DNA from: Microthrixaceae bacterium | Lineage (GTDB): Bacteria; Actinomycetota; Acidimicrobiia; Acidimicrobiales; Iamiaceae | Assembly: GCA_016702505.1 (NCBI GenBank) | Contig: JADJDU010000003.1 | Span: 434,001 to 498,000 of the forward strand | DNA: 64,000 nt | Direction of reading: 5' to 3' | Shown here: positions 50,048 through 58,112 of the stretch, in pieces | Numbering within the stretch: the stretch's first letter is position 1 | How the letters are laid out: each line of letters starts with the position of its first letter | The notes under the pieces: model-generated | Told to the model about the DNA's origin: nothing | Databases searched by the model: none | The model's input: the letters and a program-made list of their open reading frames with translations, nothing else | Made by a program: the position numbers and the translations under genes

Positions 50048-50479
50048 ATGCCGTCCACCGCCGTCCGCCGCATCACCCAGGCGGTAATGGTCGCCGCCCT
50101 GTCCATCGGCGCGATCGCCGCGTGCAGCGACGATTCCGACGACGCGGCCGACGCCGGCTCGACGACCACGATCGCCGAGGCCACCACCACTGCTCCGGCC
50201 GACGACCTCGTTGCCTTCTGCGCCGTGGCAACGGAACTGGTCGGCGTCACCCCGACCAGCGAGCAACTCGCCGAGTACGCCGCGCTCGCGCCCGCGGAGA
50301 TCGCCGGACCGGTCGAGACGTTCGTCGCCGCCTTCGAGGCCGCCGACGGCGACCTCGGCGCCGCGTTCGCCGATCCCGAGGCCTCCGCTGCGGCCGATGA
50401 GATCGCGGTATTCGAGTCCGAGGAGTGCGGCATCACCCAGCCCGGCCCGCCGCCCGGCGCCCCCGGCAGCGAGGGATAG
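50048..50479 (+). CDS. Small secreted lipoprotein
   Basis: A 143-aa protein with a signal peptide and lipobox (SIGAIAAC), an acidic Thr-rich linker (ADAGSTTTIAEATTTAPA), and a helical domain with two Cys (LVAFCAVATELVG and SEECGI). The plan matches the lipoprotein at 9243, so they may be distant relatives. It lies 75 bp after the sigma/ABC operon and may be its last gene or separate. Confidence 0.75.
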   Translation: MPSTAVRRITQAVMVAALSIGAIAACSDDSDDAADAGSTTTIAEATTTAPADDLVAFCAVATELVGVTPTSEQLAEYAALAPAEIAGPVETFVAAFEAADGDLGAAFADPEASAAADEIAVFESEECGITQPGPPPGAPGSEG

Positions 50480-50549
50480 ACGACCCGGCATCCCTGACCG
50501 GGCACCAAACGTCCTCCCGCCGGGGCGATGAATCCCTGCCCAGGCTCGG

Positions 50550-51022
50550 TCAGGTCGACCGTGGGGCGAGAAGCTCGTCGAGTGCCTCCGGAATGGCTCG
50601 GTCGCGCGTTCTGGTGGCGTGTTGGTAGCGGAGGGCGGCTCGGTGGGTGGTGTGGCCGAGGCGGTTCATGACCTCCTTGCTGCTTGCGCCGGTGCTCGCG
50701 GCCAGGGTGCCGGCGAGGTGGCGGAGGTCGTGGAGGTGGATCTCGTGGACGCCGACCTCGGTTCGGGCCTTCTCCCACGCGTCCTGCCAGACGTGGGGGC
50801 GCGAGCGGGCCGCCCTTCTGGCCGGTGAAGACGTAGCCGTCGTCGCCCGGCTGCGCGAAAGGCGTCGAGGTGGCCGCGTAGGTCGGCCACGAGCGACCCC
50901 GGGATGGCGAGGACTCGTCGGCCTGCGTCGGACTTGGGTGGTCCGACGAGGTACGCTCCGTGGCGGTCGAGCTGGCGTTGACGGAACGACGAGCGAGCTC
51001 TTGCCTGGGATGTGAGCGGCAA
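50550..51022 (-). pseudogene. Decayed tyrosine-recombinase integrase (C-terminal part)
   Basis: Two or three frames together give a C-terminal catalytic domain: HGAYLVGPPKSDAGRRVLAI, an out-of-frame DDGYVFTGQKGG, then HLHDLRHLAGTLAASTGASS and LGHTTHRAALRYQHATRTRD, ending in a stop at 50550. It resembles the active integrase at 26623 (same GPPKSDAG and YQHAT stretches) but keeps the His of LGH. The N-terminal half is gone. It marks an older insertion. Confidence 0.82.
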
Positions 51023-51082
51023 GGGTCACTGGGGCAACGGCCCGACCGAGGTCACCTGGCCGAGGACGATGACCTCACCTAC

Positions 51083-52189
51083 GTGGTGGGCCTGGTTCGG
51101 CAAGCGCTCGAGTACCAGATGGGCGGCGACTGGCTTGACCGCGAGTTCCGGCGATCGACTGACGTTCTCGATCGGAGCCTGCGCGAGCAGGCGGCAACAG
51201 CGCTCGTCGAGGCTGTGGGAGGCGTGCAGTCCCCAGCCAGCTCAACGAGTGACCTCGAGATCGAGCTCGACGGTCATCGGGTCACCGTTGAGGTGAAGAC
51301 GATGGCCTACGCGACGGTCGACCGCGTCGAGGCACTCAAGCGGAAGGACCGGTCTATGGGCGACCGTTCGGTGCTGGTCGTAGCCGACCGGATCAACCAG
51401 CCGGCCCGGGCCGCGCTGAGGGAGGCGGGTTGGGGCTACCTCGACATCGCGACCGGGAGCCCGTTCCTCCGTGCTCCTGGAATTCGGATCGACACCACCG
51501 TCGATGTGGTCGACCCGGGCACGCGGCCCAAGCCGGTCGGCGTCGTCGGTCGGGCCGGCCGGGTCGTGGCCTACGAGCTGCTCCGGCGCCGATACGACCG
51601 GGATCCGCGCCCAGTCCTGACCACGACCTCGTTCGACCAGTTCGACCTCGCCCGCTCCTCCACCAGCGACGCCCGACGGGCCCTCATAGGCGCAGGACTG
51701 CTCACCGAGGACGGGGAGCCGCTGCTGCCCGAGCTGTTCTGGGCCCTCGCCCGGGAGTGGGCGCCGACGGACCGACGGTGGCTCGCCAGCGTCCCCGACC
51801 CCACGGACTGGGAACGGGCCCACGACCCGACCGAACCCACGTGGCGGCTCGGGGGCACCCAGGCCGCGATCGCCCTCGGCGCGCCCATCGTCAGCGCAGG
51901 CGAGACACCGGCAGAGCTCTACGTCCCCGGTCCCGTGCTGCTGTCGATCGCCGTCCGGCGCTACGGATCCTCCGATCCCCTCGCCGCTGCAGCCTCCGTC
52001 GCTGTCCCCGTCGTCCACCAGGTGACGGCGCCCCCCGATCCGGCATCAGGGGAACGTCGCCACGACGGGTGGCTCCTGGTCCACCCGGTGGCCGCCGCCC
52101 TCGACCTGGCGGCGTCTGGCGACGCAAGGTCGATCCAGGTGCTCGCCGAATGGCAACCCGACGGCGAGGCCGTGTGGCATGAGCGCTGA
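51083..52189 (+). CDS. AbiEi-like protein with restriction-endonuclease-like domain
   Basis: About 368 aa; start uncertain (GTG 51083, ATG 51119, or further upstream over the integrase remnant). The N-terminal half has LEIELDGHRVTVEVKTMAYA (an E-x-K like that of PD-(D/E)xK folds) and VLVVADRINQPARAALREAG with YLDIATGSPFLRAPGI. A winged helix follows (ARSSTSDARRALIGAGLL), and the C-terminus (VPVVHQV, WLLVHPVAAALDLAASGDAR) fits AbiEi-type antitoxins. AbiE is a type IV toxin-antitoxin system linked to phage abortive infection. Its stop overlaps the start of the partner. Confidence 0.65.
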   Translation: MVGLVRQALEYQMGGDWLDREFRRSTDVLDRSLREQAATALVEAVGGVQSPASSTSDLEIELDGHRVTVEVKTMAYATVDRVEALKRKDRSMGDRSVLVVADRINQPARAALREAGWGYLDIATGSPFLRAPGIRIDTTVDVVDPGTRPKPVGVVGRAGRVVAYELLRRRYDRDPRPVLTTTSFDQFDLARSSTSDARRALIGAGLLTEDGEPLLPELFWALAREWAPTDRRWLASVPDPTDWERAHDPTEPTWRLGGTQAAIALGAPIVSAGETPAELYVPGPVLLSIAVRRYGSSDPLAAAASVAVPVVHQVTAPPDPASGERRHDGWLLVHPVAAALDLAASGDARSIQVLAEWQPDGEAVWHER

Positions 52190-52500
52190 GGTCCCCACCG
52201 TCATCCTCGCCGGCCCCGCCATGGTGCCGCTCGTGCGGGCGGCAGCCGCGCTCGAAGCCGAGGACATCCCGCCCTTCGCGATGATCGGCGGCGTTGCCGT
52301 CACCGTCCGGCTCGGCTGGACGTTGCGAGCGACCGCCGACCTCGCGGCCGCCAACCCGAGCCTCGTCCGCGTGGTGACCACGACCGTCCGCGACCAGCTC
52401 GTCGCCGGCGTGGCCCGGGCCCGATCGGTGCTCCTCATCTCGAACGACGAGCGCTACCAGGCCATCACCGCCGAGGAGATCAACTACTCCGCCGGATCGA
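52179..52500 (+). pseudogene. AbiEii-like nucleotidyltransferase remnant
   Basis: From ATG 52179 the protein has PPFAMIGGVAVTVRLGWTLR and ATADL, the start of a nucleotidyltransferase fold like AbiEii. Instead of the expected Asp-rich continuation it passes straight into a helical segment (PSLVRVVTTTVRDQLVAGVA) that looks like a C-terminal end. The middle, with the other catalytic residues, seems deleted. The open frame runs to 52808 but overlaps the DUF5655 gene, so I end the remnant near 52500. Confidence 0.5.
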
Positions 52501-52525
52501 CGCGACGTGTGCCACGCTCCATGGG

Positions 52526-52882
52526 GTGGATCCAGCAGCCTTCCTGGAGGGGCATCCGGTCGCTCTCTCGGTCTACGAAGAGGTCTACGCCCGCCTCGGT
52601 GCGCTCGGCTCGTTCGACATGCGCACGACGAAGAGCCAGATCGCGTTCCGACGCAAGCGAGGGTTCGCCTACCTGTGGCTACCGGGCCAGTACCTGCAAC
52701 ACTCCGATGCAGAGGTCGTGTTGTCCATCGCGCTCGGCCGAGAGGTTCGCTCTGGCCGGTTCAAAGAGGTCGTACACCCCGCCGAGCGCCATTGGATGCA
52801 CCACTTAGATGTGCATGGTCCCGACGAGATCGACGACGAAGTCGTCGAATGGCTTGCGGAGGCGTTCGAACGAGCCGGTTGA
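52526..52882 (+). CDS. DUF5655 domain protein
   Basis: A 118-aa protein from GTG 52526. It matches DUF5655: FDMRTTKSQIAFRRKRGFAY and LWLPG, then HPAERHWMHHLDVHGPDEID, DEVVEWLAEAFERAG. Function unknown; the domain also occurs as a C-terminal unit in other proteins. The 266 bp after it (52883-53148) are less GC-rich and hold no gene I can support. Confidence 0.78.
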   Translation: MDPAAFLEGHPVALSVYEEVYARLGALGSFDMRTTKSQIAFRRKRGFAYLWLPGQYLQHSDAEVVLSIALGREVRSGRFKEVVHPAERHWMHHLDVHGPDEIDDEVVEWLAEAFERAG

Positions 52883-53148
52883 GACTGGGGGAGGCGTGCA
52901 ACCAGCGGGCAACTCCACGGACGATCTAGAGAATGTCAAAGCGGGCGTCGTAGCCAGAGAACGCCTTCACCGACCCGACCGGCGAGGTCCTCACGACGGC
53001 ATGACTTGCGTTCTACCGCAATGAAGCCAGCTTTCGCGCGTGAAACTTGGAATCACGAGGATGAAGTCCAAATCTCGAATCTTGGTCCGTAAACGCCGCG
53101 ATCGGATCATGAACTGGCCCCGCGCCAACGAACTAGGTCGGTTGCTTG

Positions 53149-54318
53149 TCATGGGAGGTCGAGGTTGATGGTGGCTGCGAGGGTGCGGATCATGTGCTGG
53201 ACGCCGATCTCGTTACGACCGATCAGCATGTGGTCGTGCTGGGCGTTTCGGACTCCGTCGCCGCATGAGGGCAGCATGGTGAAGTCCTCGTCGCGCACCG
53301 CGGCGTGAACCTGGTCGTAGATGGCGTGATAGCTGGCCTGCTCCTCGTCGGTGGTCGCCGGGAAGCGGGCCATCCAGCTGTGGCGCACGCTGCAGGCCGT
53401 GGGTTCTGCGACCGGGAGGATATCGATGATCTCGACGCCGACGGGGCTGTTGGCGAGGATCAGGTTCGGGTAGATCCAGTAGATGACACCCATCTGGTCC
53501 GTGGGGTCCCATGAGCCGGCGGGGTCGTCGGCGAGCGCGGTGATCCAGTTGAATGGGAACCCGAGGCGATGGTGGCATCCGAACGGGTCGTGGATGCTGG
53601 TGTTGGCGACGGTGTTCTGGCCGATCACGCTCTGGCCGTGGACATAGGGGAAGTGGTAGCCCTCGGCGAACGCTTCGAGCGCTCCTTTCCAGTTCACGCC
53701 TGAGGTGAACTGGCGTTCGGTGAGATAGCCATAGTGGCCGTAGTTCCACGCTTCGAGCTCGGGATCGAGTGGGCCGAGATGTTCAGCCACATCGATCGGG
53801 CTTCCCTTGGTAAGCGATGCCCAGATGAAGCCGTGACGTTCCTCGGACGGGAGCTCGACCAGGCCATGGTCAGCGGTTTCGATGTCGGTGAAGCCTTCGG
53901 CCCCGGGCAGACCGACGAGAGTGCCCGCCGGGTCGTAGGTCCATGCGTGGTAGGGGCAGGTGTGCCGGCGAGCGTTCCCGCACCCCTGGGCGGGGCGGGC
54001 GCCGCGGTGACGGCAATAGTTCAACAACACATGCGCGGCCCCCTCGCCGTCACGGGTGATGAGCAACGAGGTTCCGAGCACCTCGCGGACAACGAAGTCG
54101 TTCTGCGTCGGGACCTGGACAGATGGAACGATCGCGAGCGGAACCGTGCGCAGCATCGCCAGCTCACGTTCGAGGTGCGCCGGGTCGCGGTAGTAGCCGA
54201 GCGGGACCCGTAGTACCTCGGGGGCGAGGTCGGTGGTGCCCTCGAGCACTGCCCTCAACGCACGCTCGGTCAAAGAGCGATCGAGCAATGCGGCACGGTG
54301 ATGGTCGGTGATAGTCAC
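53149..54318 (-). CDS. Rieske-type aromatic-ring-hydroxylating oxygenase, large subunit
   Basis: A 389-aa protein from GTG 54318. The Rieske [2Fe-2S] motif is complete: YCRHRGAR and CPYHAWTYD. The catalytic domain has EAFAEGYHFPYVHGQ with the two Fe-binding His. Such enzymes hydroxylate or demethylate aromatic or related compounds with a ferredoxin/reductase partner, which is not in this window. It is divergent from a TetR gene, which probably controls it. A reading extended to 54369 would cross the promoter. Confidence 0.92.
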   Translation of the reverse strand: MTITDHHRAALLDRSLTERALRAVLEGTTDLAPEVLRVPLGYYRDPAHLERELAMLRTVPLAIVPSVQVPTQNDFVVREVLGTSLLITRDGEGAAHVLLNYCRHRGARPAQGCGNARRHTCPYHAWTYDPAGTLVGLPGAEGFTDIETADHGLVELPSEERHGFIWASLTKGSPIDVAEHLGPLDPELEAWNYGHYGYLTERQFTSGVNWKGALEAFAEGYHFPYVHGQSVIGQNTVANTSIHDPFGCHHRLGFPFNWITALADDPAGSWDPTDQMGVIYWIYPNLILANSPVGVEIIDILPVAEPTACSVRHSWMARFPATTDEEQASYHAIYDQVHAAVRDEDFTMLPSCGDGVRNAQHDHMLIGRNEIGVQHMIRTLAATINLDLP

Positions 54319-54354
54319 GCTCGTTCCCCCAGCGCCTTCGTCAGCAAGACCTAG

Positions 54355-54406
54355 ACCATACACTCTCAAACTCTGTCCTGTCGGATTGGCATTGCGATAG
54401 TTTGAG
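54355..54406. promoter_or_regulatory. Operator and promoters between the Rieske and TetR genes
   Basis: CTCAAACT (54365-54372) and AGTTTGAG (54399-54406) are perfect inverted 8-mers, 26 bp apart. The first lies in the spacer of a Rieske promoter (-35 CCGACA 54384-54379, 18 bp, -10 TATGGT 54360-54355). The second covers TAGTTT at 54398-54403, a likely -10 for tetR, 6 bases before its ATG. Confidence 0.65.
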
Positions 54407-54409
54407 CGG

Positions 54410-55018
54410 ATGAGGCGTCACGGCTGGGGAGGCAACCTCCCCGAGAACGACGACGAGGCGCGAGCGCGAATCCTCGCCGCGGCCAAGGAACTTCTGGAGA
54501 TGCGCCCGACACAGGCCCCGAGCATCTCCGAGGTCGCCGACCAGCTCTCGGTCACCCGCCAAACCGTCTACCGCTACTACCCCAGCAGCCAGGCGCTGCT
54601 CACCGCTTCAGTCAGCGACGGTATCGACGCCTTTCTCGATGACATTGCCCGGCATTTGCGCCGCACCACCGACCCGGCCGACGCCGTCGTCGAAGGCATC
54701 GCCTACACGTACGAGCAAATGCAGCAACGCCCCGACCTCGCTCTACTGCTCGCGACCGCCGGTGGGCCCACCCAGGAGATCACGTCCCCTACGGCGCTGG
54801 CCCTCGGTCGGTCGATCCTCGAACGGCTCCCCGTCGACTGGTCCGCCGCCAGCTACCGCGACGAGGAGCTCAACGAGCTCGTCGAGCTCATGCTCCGTAC
54901 GCTCCAATCCTTCATCGTCGATCCGGGCACACCACCACGCTCGGCCCGGCAACTCCGCCGCTACCTGCACCGCTGGATCGGCCCAGCCGTCGCTCCCTCC
55001 GCCGCGCTGACGCCTTGA
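54410..55018 (+). CDS. TetR-family transcriptional regulator
   Basis: A 202-aa protein from ATG 54410. The N-terminal HTH is typical: ARILAAAKELLEMRPTQAPS, ISEVADQLSVTRQTVYRYYP. The C-terminal helical half would bind the ligand and dimerise. It is divergent from the Rieske oxygenase, with a palindrome covering both promoters, so it probably represses that gene and itself. Confidence 0.92.
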   Translation: MRRHGWGGNLPENDDEARARILAAAKELLEMRPTQAPSISEVADQLSVTRQTVYRYYPSSQALLTASVSDGIDAFLDDIARHLRRTTDPADAVVEGIAYTYEQMQQRPDLALLLATAGGPTQEITSPTALALGRSILERLPVDWSAASYRDEELNELVELMLRTLQSFIVDPGTPPRSARQLRRYLHRWIGPAVAPSAALTP

Positions 55019-55151
55019 CGCTCTGCACTGGTTGTTTCGAGCCGGATGAAGACCGGCACGCCGGCCGGTCTCTGGATCGGGTGCGGGCCATCTCCGTGGC
55101 GTCCTTCCCATCTTGACGACGGAGCGGGGCGTTCGATTCGGATGGACCGAC

Positions 55152-55706
55152 TCAGGTGTCCAGGAGGGCTAGGAGTTTGGTGGTGGTGGCCCAGTTGCGG
55201 ATGGTCATCTGCTGGTAAGGCGGGGTGCCGATGATCTTCGACATGTGGCTCTGGGCCCGGCGCGCACTGAGGCGCTGGAAGTAGACGACGCCGTCTCCAG
55301 GCCACGCCTCGTCCACCCCGTCCCGGCATTTCACCACCGCCATCGCTTCGGAGCTGGTGAGTGGGGATTTGAGGTACACGACATCGCTATGAAAGGTGTC
55401 CGGGCGCGTACCGAAGCCGCCCGGAGCCTCAGCAACAACGCGCCTCACCTGATCGCAGGATCGGACGACTACTACCAACGAGAGTCCGAACCGTTCGGCC
55501 ACACAGGCAGAGACCCGTCGTTCCAGTTCCTCGATGGAGCCATGACCGTCGAACACCACGTTGCCGGATTGGATGTAGGTAACGACCCGGTCGAATCCCG
55601 CTTCCTCGACAGCGGCTCGGAGATCTGCCATCGGTACCGGGTTGCGGCCACCGACGTTGATCCCCCGCAAAAGGGCCACGTGACGGCTCGGGGACGGTGA
55701 CGCCAT
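55152..55706 (-). CDS. DUF1697 family protein
   Basis: A 184-aa protein from ATG 55706 (a GTG at 55709 is adjacent). It matches DUF1697: HVALLRGINVGGRNPVPMAD, LRAAVEEAGFDRVVTYIQSG, NVVFDG, and a C-terminal NWATTTKLLALL. The function of this common small protein is unknown. Its start is only 4 bp from the stop of the LLM gene upstream, so the two may be one unit. Confidence 0.92.
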   Translation of the reverse strand: MASPSPSRHVALLRGINVGGRNPVPMADLRAAVEEAGFDRVVTYIQSGNVVFDGHGSIEELERRVSACVAERFGLSLVVVVRSCDQVRRVVAEAPGGFGTRPDTFHSDVVYLKSPLTSSEAMAVVKCRDGVDEAWPGDGVVYFQRLSARRAQSHMSKIIGTPPYQQMTIRNWATTTKLLALLDT

Positions 55707-55710
55707 CACT

Positions 55711-56610
55711 TCAGCTCAAGCCGAGCGCGCCTGCGAAGCGTTCCAGGGCGTCGAGGTCGAAGGGAGCACGGATGGCCAGGTTCACCTGATCGGCACCGGC
55801 ATCCACGTAGGTACCGATCCGATCCACGACCTCCTGGTCTGATCCGCCCAGGACTCCCGGCCGGACGAACTCGGCGATGGCACCGAACTGGGCGTTCAGG
55901 CTGTCGTCATCCCAGGCCAGTCCCAGGTTGATCGCCCGCCGTAGGGCCGATGCCGGTCGCCCCACAGCCTCACAATGGGCGTCGAGAACCGCGGCCTTGT
56001 GGGCGAAGGTCTCGGGTGACACGAAGGGGATGTTCCACCCGTCGGCATAGCGGGCCGCTACTCGGAGGGTCTTCTTCTCCCCGGCTCCCCCAATCCACAC
56101 CGGAATGGCACGTTGGGCGGGCCGGGGCTCGTTGCGGGCGTCAACCATCCTGAAATGGGCGCCCTCGAAGTTGGTGACCTCGTCGCGGAGCAGACCCCGC
56201 ACGCAGGCGGCCGCCTCCGATAGTTGATCGAGGCGCTCCCCCGCCGCGGGGAACGGGATTCCGTAGGCGGAGTACTCGACCTCGGCCCAGCCACCCCCCA
56301 GCCCGATGGCGGCTCGCCCACCCGACAACAAGTCGATAGCGGTGACCGCTTTGGCCAGCACGGCGGGATGGCGATACCCCACCGAGTAGACGAGACACCC
56401 GACTTCGACCCTGGTGGTGTCCAAGGCCAAGGCGGTGTGCATGGTCACCGCCTCCAGGCATTCGGCGTCGGCGGGGTCTCCGGTGGCGCCATAGAAGTGG
56501 TCCCACACCGAGATCCAGTGGAACCCCATCTCCTCGATGCGACGCCACGCTGTCCGCAGGTCATCGGGCTGGCAGTTCTGAAGGCCGAGGTGTACGCCGA
56601 ACCGGGTCAT
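55711..56610 (-). CDS. LLM class F420-dependent oxidoreductase-like protein
   Basis: A 299-aa TIM-barrel enzyme of the luciferase-like family. It has MTRFGVHLGLQN, ISVWDHFYGATGDP, VGCLVYSVGYRHPAVLAKAV, SGGRAAIGLGGGWAEVEYSA and PVWIGGAGEKKTLRVAARYA. The pattern fits F420-dependent rather than FMN-dependent members, but the cofactor is inferred. Substrate unknown. Confidence 0.9.
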   Translation of the reverse strand: MTRFGVHLGLQNCQPDDLRTAWRRIEEMGFHWISVWDHFYGATGDPADAECLEAVTMHTALALDTTRVEVGCLVYSVGYRHPAVLAKAVTAIDLLSGGRAAIGLGGGWAEVEYSAYGIPFPAAGERLDQLSEAAACVRGLLRDEVTNFEGAHFRMVDARNEPRPAQRAIPVWIGGAGEKKTLRVAARYADGWNIPFVSPETFAHKAAVLDAHCEAVGRPASALRRAINLGLAWDDDSLNAQFGAIAEFVRPGVLGGSDQEVVDRIGTYVDAGADQVNLAIRAPFDLDALERFAGALGLS

Positions 56611-56647
56611 TCCCGCACGGTATCGGTCAGCTACCGACAGACCGAGG

Positions 56648-57145
56648 TCAGTCCAGATTCAGATTCGACCGACCGCCGGTCGACCACCAGTCTGCAGTCA
56701 CCTGGTAGCCGGTGACCGACGACGGCGGGTAGAGCACCTCGTAGATCCGGCGGTACGCGGTGGCAGCGATGACCCAGCGTCCGTCGATCCGTTCGTAACG
56801 GTCCTCTATGTAGGCCGCTCCTTCGAGCACCAAGTCGAGGTCGGTCAGCAGCACCCTGTCGGCCATCGCCCAGGTTGCGGTGGCTTCGTCATCGGCCAGC
56901 AGGTCTATCTCAGGATGGTGGAAATGGTGACTCCCCAGCACCGTGGGCAGGCCAGCGGTGTCCTGGATGAACCGCAGGATGTCGGACCTGTGCGAAAAGG
57001 TGTAGGCGCCACCTGCGAACGAGGCGGTGGCGTGAGCGGCGAAACAGGACTCCAGGCCCGCCCAATCCTTCTGGTCCAAGAACCGCGCGTAGCGGTAGCG
57101 AAGACGCTTGATCTCCTCGATCACGACCAGATCGTTGGGGGACAC
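56648..57145 (-). CDS. NTF2-like (SnoaL-type) protein
   Basis: About 165 aa from GTG 57145; GTG 57154 and a longer reading to 57211 are possible. IEEIKRLRYRYARFLDQKDW, ESCFAAHATASFAG, GSHHFHHPEIDLL and YEDRYERIDGRW-type strands match NTF2-like enzymes and isomerases. TAGCGT seven bases before GTG 57145 could be the -10 of a leaderless message. No substrate can be given. Confidence 0.82.
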   Translation of the reverse strand: MSPNDLVVIEEIKRLRYRYARFLDQKDWAGLESCFAAHATASFAGGAYTFSHRSDILRFIQDTAGLPTVLGSHHFHHPEIDLLADDEATATWAMADRVLLTDLDLVLEGAAYIEDRYERIDGRWVIAATAYRRIYEVLYPPSSVTGYQVTADWWSTGGRSNLNLD

Positions 57146-57214
57146 AAGGCGCACGCTATCGGCGAGCGTGCGATCTCGCTGACGAACCGCGCGGCCCCAT
57201 GACCTCGGCACGTT

Positions 57215-57838
57215 TCAGATGCCGAAGCAGGCTTCCATGAACTGATCGAAACCTTCATGGTCGGGCCTCACTCGCAGCGCGCCGTCCTCGTCGCGTCCGA
57301 CCTTCAACACAGGACAGAAGAACGACTGGTGGGCGGTGAAGAAGTGAGGTGAGCCCGTCACCTTGCGCTCAACCCCCTCCGCGTGTTCTCGGTGGACTCC
57401 GATCACGTCGTCATCGGAGGTCTCCACTCCGTACGCGCCCGAAACCTCGGCCAGAACATCGGCATCGGAGATGTCCTCTCCTAGCTCGAACAATCGATGG
57501 CGGAGCTCAAGGCTCACGGCTTCCCCGGTGATCGGCGACACCCGGTAGGCCGCTACCGCCAGAGCCAGCGCAGGGATGGCCGTGGCGGGCCACGCCTCGG
57601 GGTCGAAACCTGCGAAGAGGTCGGGCGCCACCTGTTCGCGGATCTCCAGCACCTCTTCGGCAATGAAGGCGGCGTCCAGAGGATGGCCGTTCACGACCTC
57701 CAACGGCCAGGACCTCACCCAAAGACCCACGTCGGTACGACCCAGCGACTCCCGCCGCTCGACCAGACGGCGCAACCCGACATGGGTGAACGGGCACAAA
57801 ACGTCGGCAAACACCTCGACCTGGGTGGAGCTGGTCAT
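57215..57838 (-). CDS. DsbA-family (FrnE/HCCA isomerase-like) thioredoxin-fold protein
   Basis: A 207-aa protein from ATG 57838 with AGGAGG upstream. VEVFADVLCPFTHVGLRRLV has the FrnE/HCCA-type N-terminus with a single Cys (CPF) in place of CxxC. SPHFFTAHQSFFCPVL supplies the cis-Pro loop. With only one active-site Cys it is more like an isomerase or GST-kappa type enzyme than a disulfide oxidase. It lies 69 bp upstream of the NTF2-like gene on the same strand. Confidence 0.85.
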   Translation of the reverse strand: MTSSTQVEVFADVLCPFTHVGLRRLVERRESLGRTDVGLWVRSWPLEVVNGHPLDAAFIAEEVLEIREQVAPDLFAGFDPEAWPATAIPALALAVAAYRVSPITGEAVSLELRHRLFELGEDISDADVLAEVSGAYGVETSDDDVIGVHREHAEGVERKVTGSPHFFTAHQSFFCPVLKVGRDEDGALRVRPDHEGFDQFMEACFGI

Positions 57839-58112
57839 GGTTCCCTCCTGTGGGCTCGAGTCGTCGAGCACCCGATACCGACACGGTACCGGTGCCCAAC
57901 CGTGCATCCCTCCCCCTGCGGAGGTACCCAAGAGGCCCCGTCAGCAGGCAGTGCCGTCGCCCGAGGGCCCGAGGCGCCCGCTGGGTCCAGGCGAGCCAAG
58001 GAGGAGTGCCCATAGGCGGACCGACCCACAAGCACGGCATGGAACCCGTTGACGCTCGCTCGTAGGCTCGGGAGCCACGCGGTGCCGGGGTTTGCGTCTC
58101 AGGAGCGGGATA

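Noticed and set aside
52500..52808. C-terminal extension of the AbiEii-like frame
   Set aside because: This part is Ser/Arg-rich, lies over the DUF5655 gene in another frame and looks like a shadow.
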